This document shows, piece by piece, positions 37,587 through 44,473 of a DNA stretch of 64,000 nt. The DNA lies in the NCBI GenBank assembly GCA_013347225.1, contig CP054595.1, positions 4,956,415-5,020,414 on the forward strand. Reading direction: 5' to 3'. Under the pieces are notes generated by a model, which made no database searches, had not been told where the DNA came from, and saw only the letters and a list, made by a program, of their open reading frames with translations. Source of the stretch: Candidatus Accumulibacter similis (GTDB taxonomy: Bacteria > Pseudomonadota > Gammaproteobacteria > Burkholderiales > Rhodocyclaceae). The position numbers and the translations under genes are program-made. Each line of letters begins with the position of its first letter. Within the stretch, counting starts at the first letter, position 1.

Positions 37587-38599
37587 GCGTAGACGTCGTC
37601 ATTGGTGCACAGTTCGGTAGCGAAGGAAAGGGAAAGATCTGCGCCTACCTCGGTGTAGTCGGCGACTACACCGGAGCAATCCGTACTGGTGGGCCGAATG
37701 CCGCCCACACCGTGATCCAGGACAATCGGCGCTACGTGTTTCGCCACATCCCCAGTGCGTCGGTGAATCGGTCTCTGGAGCTTGTCATTGGCCCGGGCTC
37801 GCATCTTCGGCCTGACGTCCTAACGGACGAAATCCGGGATGCTGGAGATCTGGGGATTGCGCACAGACTGTCGATCGACCGTCTCGCGGGAATCATCACC
37901 CCCGATCACATCCGAAGGAATGCTATCCTTCGCACTCCGACGACTGGGCAGGGCACTTCCCTTGCCATCGCAGATCGTGCTCTACGAAACTTAACATGCG
38001 TCCGTGACGTGCCCTTGCCTCACGGGACTGTCGTCGACGTTGCAAGATGGTTAGCTCCTCGTTTGAGTCGAGAGAATTTTCTGCTGGAAGGCACACAGGG
38101 TTTCGGACTCGGCTTTTATCAAGATTGGTATCCTCGCAGCACAAGCAGAGACATCAGTGTGGCTGCACTGCTGTCCGAAGGAGCCCTGCCGCGGGATTGC
38201 GTTCGCGATGTTTACGGTGTCTTTCGAACGTTCCCGATCCGCACTACTGATGGCGAGAGCGATCTTGGCGCGGGAGAAACTAGCTGGAAGTCAATCTCAC
38301 GGCTGGCTGGCGCCACTAACCCGATCGTAGAACGGGGTACTCTGGACGGCACCGTACGGCGCGTTGCGCGTTTCTCTAAGCTCCTTACTGAGCGATTTAT
38401 CTTACTCAATCGACCTACGTTCGCGTGTCTCACCTTCGTCGACTATCTAGACGTGCGGGCTCGCGGTGTGACGAAGCTAGATGAACTTCCTGGCCGAGCT
38501 CGGCGTTTCATCGATTTCATTGAGGATTCGTTCGAACTTCGGGTTGGATTGATCTCCACTGGTCCCGGAACTTTCGATACCGTCGACCTGCGTCAGTAG
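37583..38599 (+). CDS. Adenylosuccinate-synthetase-like enzyme (PurA/PurZ superfamily)
   Basis: Starting at the GTG that overlaps the TIR stop gives 338 residues, the length of archaeal PurA and phage PurZ, not of bacterial PurA (about 430). The P-loop reads GAQFGSEGKGK: Ser13 replaces the catalytic Asp13 of PurA. The IMP loop reads GGPNAAHT with the catalytic His42 kept. LLEGTQGFGL-GFYQDWYPRSTS and ISTGPG near the end match PurA blocks. PurA joins aspartate to IMP with GTP; PurZ joins it to dGMP. The Ser and the coupling to a TIR gene argue against a housekeeping role. Confidence 0.75.
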   Translation: MSVDVVIGAQFGSEGKGKICAYLGVVGDYTGAIRTGGPNAAHTVIQDNRRYVFRHIPSASVNRSLELVIGPGSHLRPDVLTDEIRDAGDLGIAHRLSIDRLAGIITPDHIRRNAILRTPTTGQGTSLAIADRALRNLTCVRDVPLPHGTVVDVARWLAPRLSRENFLLEGTQGFGLGFYQDWYPRSTSRDISVAALLSEGALPRDCVRDVYGVFRTFPIRTTDGESDLGAGETSWKSISRLAGATNPIVERGTLDGTVRRVARFSKLLTERFILLNRPTFACLTFVDYLDVRARGVTKLDELPGRARRFIDFIEDSFELRVGLISTGPGTFDTVDLRQ

Positions 38600-38686
38600 T
38601 CGGTCGATTTGCATCATGGAAATAAGTACGTGAAGCAGGTCGTGTATTCAGTAAGCTTTGATTGACTCTCAGGAGAAGGGGTGCCG

Positions 38687-38857
38687 GTGAGCAAGTATCG
38701 CGAGACACTCACGGCGGAAGAAGGGGAACACATGAACTCGATGCTGAACAAGGGGAACATGTGCCTGTCACAGCGTATTCGTGACGAAGAAGCGCTGCGA
38801 CGCCATGTCGATGCCAATATCCGCGAGCGCGATGCCAACACTCTGCCAGCAAACTGA
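38687..38857 (+). CDS. Small hypothetical protein downstream of the TIR/PurA-like pair
   Basis: A 56-residue frame from GTG at 38687 to TGA at 38857, preceded by AGGAGAAGG at 38671-38679. The product is hydrophilic and helical-looking, with a run starting VSKYRETLTAEEGEHMNSML. GTG at 38681 is an alternative start. It is on the same strand, 87 bp after the PurA-like gene, and may be a third member of the unit. No homolog is recognised. Confidence 0.4.
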   Translation: MSKYRETLTAEEGEHMNSMLNKGNMCLSQRIRDEEALRRHVDANIRERDANTLPAN

Positions 38858-39079
38858 CGTTTCACCATTCAGGATGCCCGGCGCAATCTCGTCCGACTCT
38901 ATCAACGGGCGGGCTCGTTGACTTCGTACCATGGGACCAGTTCAATCTCGGAGTCGTGATCATAGATGGCCGCATGGAACCGCGTCCACAACTGTAGTCC
39001 GCCACCCCGCCCTAGCACTTGGGGCGGGCGGCATGGCTTGGCCTAACCGGCTGAGACTATCGCGACACCACCCTACCCG

Positions 39080-39499
39080 TCAAACCCGCCAAGAAAGCTC
39101 CCGCTGCCCCTCCCAATCCGCCGGCAGCTCGTGGTTCTTCAGCCACCGCAGCGTCAGCGTCTTCGGCTGCCGGCCCGCGAGAAGCGCCCGGACGATCTGT
39201 GGCGAGAGCAGCGTCAGGCGAAGCAGTTCGTTGACCGAAGACTGATTCAGACCCTCCTGCCGCGCGATCTCCACCCCGCTGCTGACCCGGCCTTCGTCGA
39301 GCAGGCGCTGCCAGTGGTAAGCCCGTGCCAGCGCATTGAGGATCGGTTCGTGGTGCTCGGGCGCTTGCGCTTCCGGGGTCTCCGGCGCCGGGATCACCAC
39401 CTTCCGGCCACCGTGGCGCTTGATGTGAACCGGGATGACCGTGGTGAGCTTCGGTTCCCGGCGCTGGATGGCGTCGCCAATCTGAGTGATCCGCGTCAT
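39080..39499 (-). CDS. Recombinase-associated helix-turn-helix protein
   Basis: A 139-residue protein with a helix-turn-helix-like segment (VEIARQEGLNQSSVNELLRLTLLSP, about residues 85-110), resembling ParB/KorB-type DNA-binding helices. It starts inside the recombinase stop (4-nt overlap) and is the last gene of a four-gene minus-strand operon. The combination with DUF2924 and a serine recombinase is a repeated arrangement in proteobacterial mobile elements, as I recall. Its role may be target or excision control; that is inference. Confidence 0.65.
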   Translation of the reverse strand: MTRITQIGDAIQRREPKLTTVIPVHIKRHGGRKVVIPAPETPEAQAPEHHEPILNALARAYHWQRLLDEGRVSSGVEIARQEGLNQSSVNELLRLTLLSPQIVRALLAGRQPKTLTLRWLKNHELPADWEGQRELSWRV

Positions 39500-40842
39500 G
39501 CCAGGGCCTCCTCCGATTCCGCGAGTTCGCGCAACTCGGCGCCGATCGTGTCGGGCCGGAGTTCGCCGACGAGCTGCGACCAGCCTGCCTCCCGCCAGCC
39601 GATCTCAATGCCGTTGTCGAGCAGCGTGACGCGTTCGATCAGCAACTGGACGATGCGCTGGCGCTCGACCGGGAAGAGCTGCTCCCAGACGGCGCCGAGC
39701 TGGCGAAGCGCCAGCACCACCTCCGGCTCGGTCACTTTGAGCTTTTCCGCGGCGATGCGGTTGCACACCGCCTGGATCACCTCCGGCGTCCGCAGCGCCG
39801 CATGGACGTGGGACAGCACCAACTGCTCGATCGGTTCCGCCGGCAGCCTGCCGGCGCCCGTCGACCTCGCGCCGAAGCGCACCTTGCGGATCGGCACGTA
39901 GTAGCGATACATCGTTCCGTTGGCCTTGCGCGTGAAGGCAGGCTGGAAGCGCTCGCCGTCCTGCGTGTAGAACAGACCGAGGAGCAATGACGGTGGCTGT
40001 CGGCGCTGGCGCGTCTCCACCGCCCGCTGGCGATTGTTCTCGGCGAGGATCGCGTGGACAGCGTCCCAGAGATCCCGATCAACGATGGCCTGGTGCTGGC
40101 CGGGATAGTACGTGCCCTTGTGCAGGATCTCGCCCAGATAGATCCGGTTGTGCATCAGCTTGTAGAGCGCCTGCTTGGTCAGAGGCCGCCCCGACTTGGT
40201 GGTCTGGCCCTCAGCGCTGAGTTCCCGAACCATCTCGGTGGTCGATCGACAACGCGTGAAATCCTTGAAGATGCGCCTGACCAGTCTGGCCTCGACTTCA
40301 TGGACGACGAGCAGCCGGTTCTGCACGTCGTATCCCAGGGGTAACGGCCCGCCCATCCACATCCCCTTCGCCTTGCTGGCGGCGATCTTGTCACGGATGC
40401 GCTCGCCGGTGACCTCACGTTCGAATTGCGCGAAGGACAGCAGGACGTTCAGCATCAGCCGGCCCATCGAGGTGGTGGTGTTGAACTGCTGGGTGACGGC
40501 GACGAACGACACCTGGTGGCGCTCGAAGACTTCGATCAGCCGGGAGAAGTCGGTCAGGCTCCGAGTCAGGCGGTCAATCTTGTAGACGACGACGATGTCG
40601 ATCTTGCCGGCCTGGATGTCCGCGAGCAGGCGCTTCAATCCGGGCCGCTCCAGATTGCCGCCGGAGAAGCCGGGATCGATGTAGTCATCCGGGACGGGGA
40701 TCCACCCTTCCGCCCGCTGGCTGGCGACCGAGGCCAGACCGGCTTCCTTCTGGGCATCGATGGAGTTGAACGACTGGTGCAGCCGTTCGTCGGTCGACAC
40801 GCGACAATAGACCGCGCAGCGTTTCGGGGCCACGGTGTTCAT
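39496..40842 (-). CDS. Serine recombinase (site-specific, resolvase type)
   Basis: The 448-residue protein has a resolvase domain with Ser16 in YCRVSTDER, VYKIDRLTRSLTDFS and FAQFEREVTGERIRDKI, followed by a recombinase domain (about 170-270). The region where relatives have a Cys4 zinc ribbon (LFYTQDGERFQPAF) has no cysteines. The start at 40842 overlaps the upstream gene stop (ATGA); the frame is open to 41391 but that part is antisense to DUF2924. Likely mobilises the surrounding island. Confidence 0.88.
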   Translation of the reverse strand: MNTVAPKRCAVYCRVSTDERLHQSFNSIDAQKEAGLASVASQRAEGWIPVPDDYIDPGFSGGNLERPGLKRLLADIQAGKIDIVVVYKIDRLTRSLTDFSRLIEVFERHQVSFVAVTQQFNTTTSMGRLMLNVLLSFAQFEREVTGERIRDKIAASKAKGMWMGGPLPLGYDVQNRLLVVHEVEARLVRRIFKDFTRCRSTTEMVRELSAEGQTTKSGRPLTKQALYKLMHNRIYLGEILHKGTYYPGQHQAIVDRDLWDAVHAILAENNRQRAVETRQRRQPPSLLLGLFYTQDGERFQPAFTRKANGTMYRYYVPIRKVRFGARSTGAGRLPAEPIEQLVLSHVHAALRTPEVIQAVCNRIAAEKLKVTEPEVVLALRQLGAVWEQLFPVERQRIVQLLIERVTLLDNGIEIGWREAGWSQLVGELRPDTIGAELRELAESEEALA

Positions 40843-41276
40843 CGCCGCTCCCTCTTCAATCCGAAGAACGCCGGTCCCGACCAGTGGGTGCCGGTGATCG
40901 CCTTGGCCGTGGCGGACAGGCTCTTGTAGTGTTGGCCGTTCAATTCGTACTGGCCGTCGGCGGTGACGGTGACGCGGTACTCGCGCTCGTCCCATTCGCG
41001 GATCAGGGTGGTGCCCGGCATCAGGCGGACCTCGGCGCCGCGGCCGACCTTGATCTTCGACAGGCGCTCGCCGCAGTCGGCGAGTTGTTCCTTGATCGCT
41101 TTCGGCAGGCCGCCGTAGGCGGCTTCCTGGAGGCGATAGGCGAGGCGGCTTTCCAGGTAACGCCGGGTGACGCGCAGCGGCCGGCGGGGAAAGTGCTGAT
41201 CCCACAGCGCCCACAGGCGATCGAGGGGCATCTGGGGTAGTGCCGCGAGCTGCGCGGCAACAGAAGGCGATGTCAT
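40839..41276 (-). CDS. DUF2924 domain protein
   Basis: A 145-residue basic protein with the DUF2924 pattern: LDRLWALWDQHFPRRP, YLESRLAYRLQEAAYGG, LMPGTTLIREWDEREYRV and YKSLSATAKAITGTHWSGPAFFGL. The C-terminal part resembles a small DNA-modulating fold. Function of the family is unknown, but it almost always precedes a serine recombinase, as here with a 4-nt overlap. Confidence 0.8.
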   Translation of the reverse strand: MTSPSVAAQLAALPQMPLDRLWALWDQHFPRRPLRVTRRYLESRLAYRLQEAAYGGLPKAIKEQLADCGERLSKIKVGRGAEVRLMPGTTLIREWDEREYRVTVTADGQYELNGQHYKSLSATAKAITGTHWSGPAFFGLKRERR

Positions 41277-41461
41277 CGTGGTACTCCCGGCAATGAGGGA
41301 GTCCTATGAACGCGCTTGGGCGCCGAAAAGCCAAGCGAAACTTCGCTCGGAACGGGCTGCTTGGCGTGTAGCCGCGCGACCGCGGCGGCAAGAAGGTGAG
41401 CGATCTCGGCGGCGCGCTCGCGTGGCGACATCGATTCGGGTAGAGTGGGTTCGACGGTCAT
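41273..41461 (-). CDS. Small protein, first gene of the recombinase operon
   Basis: A 62-residue product containing ESMSPRERAAEIAHLLAAAV, an amphipathic helical segment. Its stop overlaps the DUF2924 start by 4 nt, which supports translation. Similar short proteins head DUF2924/recombinase operons elsewhere, to my knowledge. Function unknown. Confidence 0.55.
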   Translation of the reverse strand: MTVEPTLPESMSPRERAAEIAHLLAAAVARLHAKQPVPSEVSLGFSAPKRVHRTPSLPGVPR

Positions 41462-42113
41462 CTTCGTTCTCCATTCGGGTGGTCCAGACCGTCAAGGATG
41501 ATATGACCACGAAGTTTTCGGCGCTGCGTGTTTTGGAGTAAGTGTGAGTAAGTGAGCGGAGATTCAGATAAAAAATCGGTCCGGTGATCACGGCGACGGC
41601 AGAGCACGTCCTGCAGCGCATCGGCTGCGCCGAGTGGGCGCTCTGCACGCATTGCCACACAGGAAGATTGGTTCCGACGGCGGCAATTCTGCCAAGTGAC
41701 CTCGCAGCGCGCATTCGTTCGAGGGCCGCCTTGAGAACGACTCAGTGTTGGGGAAAGGCTTTCCAGTGCGCACAACGGCGGCTCTGGCCGGCCGCCAGGA
41801 GGTGGTGCGTCACCCGCGCCGAAGTCACCCTTCTGTGCCGCGTTCGCCCTACTAGTACTCCCTGTTCGTTCCTGCCACACCCGTAAGTACCAGGAAGATG
41901 CTCGTGAAGCGCTTGCCCCATCTCGTCTGACCCTTGCCCGCGGCTTGACCCGGGGCGCGGGACGCTTACAATCCCCATATGTAGCGCCGTCGAGGCATTC
42001 CAGTCGAACGAGGTCTATCTGCCGCGGATCCGCCAGCAGTTAGGCCGGACGCTTTCGGCGCGGCAGATCAACGCTATTGGGCGTCGAAGACATCCACCAT
42101 CCACCTACCCTCG
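41462..42113. other. 652-bp gap between recombinase operon and DUF4062 gene
   Basis: No complete gene is evident. The frame at about 41992-42090 reads NEVYLPRIRQQLGRTLSAR on the plus strand and may be a gene remnant that I cannot place. A good promoter (41945-41972) points toward it and the DUF4062 gene. The left part probably holds the minus-strand promoter of the recombinase operon, but I could not identify it. Confidence 0.4.
41945..41972 (+). promoter_or_regulatory. Sigma-70-type promoter upstream of the DUF4062 gene
   Basis: TTGACC (41945-41950) and TACAAT (41967-41972) with a 16-bp spacer. The DUF4062 gene begins 141 bp downstream. Confidence 0.5.
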
Positions 42114-42992
42114 ATGCCGAAACTTGTCACATTGTATAAGCTGTTCGTGGCCTCCCCAGGGGACTGCCGGAAGGAACGTCAGATCGTTCGCGATGTCGTC
42201 TCTGACTGGAACGTCGCGTATGGTCAAGCACGAGACATGTATCTTGAGCCAGTCTTGTGGGAGACGCATGCGCGCCCCGAAATGGGCAGTCGGCCCCAGG
42301 AAATCATTAATCGGCAGATCTTGAGCTCCTGCGACGCGCTGATCGCGGTCTTTCGGGCACGACTCGGCACACCTACCGTCATTGCCGAGTCCGGTACAGC
42401 TGAGGAGATTCACCTCTTTCAGCAAGCACACAAACCTGTACTGCTGTACTTTCACAGTAGTCTTCCGTCCGATGAGCTCAAGAGGTTCCGTACCACTATC
42501 AGCAAGGAAGGCCTTGTTTGGTCGTACCGGGGACCGTGGGCGTTCACTCGGGACGTTGCAAGGCACATAGCGCTTGTTATGTCCGAGCTTGCGGGCACCC
42601 CCAATACACAAGCCACTTTCGCCAATGAATTGGACGATTCCTCACCTCAAGTAGCTGTCGCTGGCGCAGACATTGCAGGCATGTTGCTGGATCTCCGCGA
42701 CCACACCTACTTCCTGTGGAATGAACTTGAATTCCTACCGCCAGAGAATTCCGAGTTCACTTGCGAACTACGGCAATCAACATTTGAAATCATACGTGAT
42801 TCATTGGACAGTCTTGCTTTGGCCGGCCTACTGAAATTCAGAACGGAGTACGCCTATTCAACTGGCGTCGATAGTGCCCCCGTCCTCTCAATTACAGTCA
42901 GCGCAATAGCAGATGAGATTCGACAGGTGACGAGCGACATACTACGTGAGCATCGCCTGAAGGCATTCGAATTACCGTTTTGGGAGCAATAA
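42114..42992 (+). CDS. DUF4062 (TIR/SLOG-like) domain protein
   Basis: A 292-residue protein. Residues 8-150 carry the DUF4062 pattern: LFVASPGDCRKERQIVRDVV, WETHARPEMGSRPQEIIN and CDALIAVFRARLGTPT, with a GTAEEI segment where TIRs have the catalytic Glu helix. DUF4062 is a Rossmann-like relative of TIR found in many conflict-type proteins. The C-terminal part (160-292) is helical and unrecognised. GC content is visibly lower than in core genes. It lies between the recombinase operon and an IS4 element, in a likely defence island. Confidence 0.68.
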   Translation: MPKLVTLYKLFVASPGDCRKERQIVRDVVSDWNVAYGQARDMYLEPVLWETHARPEMGSRPQEIINRQILSSCDALIAVFRARLGTPTVIAESGTAEEIHLFQQAHKPVLLYFHSSLPSDELKRFRTTISKEGLVWSYRGPWAFTRDVARHIALVMSELAGTPNTQATFANELDDSSPQVAVAGADIAGMLLDLRDHTYFLWNELEFLPPENSEFTCELRQSTFEIIRDSLDSLALAGLLKFRTEYAYSTGVDSAPVLSITVSAIADEIRQVTSDILREHRLKAFELPFWEQ

Positions 42993-43093
42993 TGGCGCTG
43001 ACACTTTACCAACGCGCGGAATCGACGCCCAATCGGGTAGGCGGAGGTTTGTCTCCCCCGGCGCCCACACCCCCCACCGTGCGGGTCCGCAGT

Positions 43094-44473
43094 CAATCCT
43101 CACAAGTTAGCATATCCGCATATTTCGCGCGAAGCCTTGTGTCGGCCGTAGTCCTGCGGCAAAATAGCTCTGTAACCAATTGTTTATAAAGGAGAATCGC
43201 ATGACGGCCTGAATATGCCAATATACTTGGCAGACTCTCCAAGTATCTGTTTTCACAAGAGTTACTGCAAGTGGCTCGCCTCGACGCCAAACACTTCACC
43301 CGCTGCCGAACCCTCACCCTGCCAACGGTCCTCAGTTTTCTGCTCTCCAGCGTTCACGCCGCCGTCCAGTCGGAACTCGATCAGTTCTTCGCCAACCTGC
43401 GCAATCGCGCCGACTCGGTTCGCGAGGTCACCGCTCAAGCCTTCTACCAGGCACGTTACAAGATCAACGCGCTGGTGTTCGGCGAGGTCAATCAGCACCT
43501 CATGGAACTGGTGGAGGAACACTTGCCGCTCCCGCGCTGGAGAGGTTTACGGGTGGTCGCGGCGGATGGCAGCGCGGTTCGCCTGACGATGATGAAGGAC
43601 AACGTCCGGTCGATCGTCACGGGCGTGGCTTTCGGCCTCTACCTGCCGGGCATCGAGCTGTTTCTGAACTTCCGCCTGCATGAGCCTTTGTCCGATGAGC
43701 GTCAGATGTTCTTCGAGGCGATCGATTGTCTGCGCTCCGACGATGTGCTCGTGATGGACCGCGGCTTTCCCTGTCGTTGGCTGGTGTCGGCGCTGACGGC
43801 ACGTCACATCCCCTTCTGCATCCGCTGCGATTTGTCGCGAGGATTCAAGGTGGTACGCGAGTTCCTGCAGTCCGGTCGAAGCGAGCAGGTCGTCGTCTTG
43901 CGCGCGCCCAATGCCCGTGATGCCAAGGACTATGAATGCCCGGCCACGCCGACCACGGTTCGCTTGGTGCGGGTAGCGACACCGAACGGACGGGTGCATG
44001 TGGTGATGACATCGCTCCTCGATCCCGTGACCTTTCCGGCCGCCGCGTTTGCCGAGCTGTACCACGGCCGTTGGCGAATCGAAGAGGCGTTCAAACGGAT
44101 CAAGCACCGGCTGCAACTGGAGCATACTTCCGGCTTGTCTTGGCATGCGGCGCGCCAGGATTTCGGCGCCAAGGCGGTCTTCGACAACCTCAATGCACTG
44201 GCCGCCTATGTCGCCACCGATGCCCTCCTCGATCCCGGTTCGTCCTACAAGATCAACCGCACCTTGGAACTCGACAAGATCAAACGACAGATCGGCCGTT
44301 GGCTCCTGGCTGCAACCGCCACCACTCGCCGCCTCAAGCCCATCCTCCAGGAGATCGCGTTGAACCTCCAGAAGTTCGTCCCCAATCGCTCCCAACCTCG
44401 AAAACCGCAGCCGAAACCGCACCTCTCCCACGCTTACAAGTAACAATGACAATAGGCTAACTTTCGAGGATTG
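43094..44473 (+). mobile_element. Intact IS4-family insertion sequence
   Basis: A 1380-bp element with ends CAATCCTCACAAGTTAGCA (left) and CAATCCTCGAAAGTTAGCC (right, complemented) and one transposase gene. It is related to, but not identical with, the element at 32.8-36.2 kb. No target duplication is seen: the left flank is GGTCCGCAGT and the right flank ACTTCGCACC. Loss of the duplication suggests rearrangement after insertion. It cuts off the 3' end of the sensor kinase gene on its right. Confidence 0.85.
43271..44443 (+). CDS. IS4-family transposase
   Basis: DDE transposase of 390 residues from the GTG at 43271. Catalytic Asp residues lie in AADGSAVRL and VMDRGFPCRW, and the YHGRWRIEEAFKRIK block has the Y-R-E-K signature with the Glu. 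The coding frame is conserved back to GAA at 43211 (EYANILGRLSKYLFS), upstream of any usual in-frame start. Just before, GGAGAA-n4-ATGACGGCCTGA (ATG at 43201) gives a three-codon frame ending in TGA from which a +1 shift would enter the transposase frame. Confidence 0.9.
   Translation: MARLDAKHFTRCRTLTLPTVLSFLLSSVHAAVQSELDQFFANLRNRADSVREVTAQAFYQARYKINALVFGEVNQHLMELVEEHLPLPRWRGLRVVAADGSAVRLTMMKDNVRSIVTGVAFGLYLPGIELFLNFRLHEPLSDERQMFFEAIDCLRSDDVLVMDRGFPCRWLVSALTARHIPFCIRCDLSRGFKVVREFLQSGRSEQVVVLRAPNARDAKDYECPATPTTVRLVRVATPNGRVHVVMTSLLDPVTFPAAAFAELYHGRWRIEEAFKRIKHRLQLEHTSGLSWHAARQDFGAKAVFDNLNALAAYVATDALLDPGSSYKINRTLELDKIKRQIGRWLLAATATTRRLKPILQEIALNLQKFVPNRSQPRKPQPKPHLSHAYK

Noticed and set aside
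37583..38599. The PurA-like gene as the housekeeping adenylosuccinate synthetase
   Set aside because: It is about 90 residues shorter than bacterial PurA, lacks the catalytic Asp, has unusual base composition and is coupled to a TIR gene in mobile DNA.
43201..43212. ATGACGGCCTGA as the real, separate start of a leader peptide only
   Set aside because: A leader peptide of three codons is possible, but the synonymous conservation in the following +1 frame makes a link to transposase translation more likely, so it is reported as a frameshift candidate instead.
32755..44473. The two IS4-family elements as ends of a composite transposon carrying the TIR/PurA-like genes
   Set aside because: Their ends and transposases differ clearly, the left one has its own 10-bp duplication, and the right one has none, so joint transposition is unlikely.
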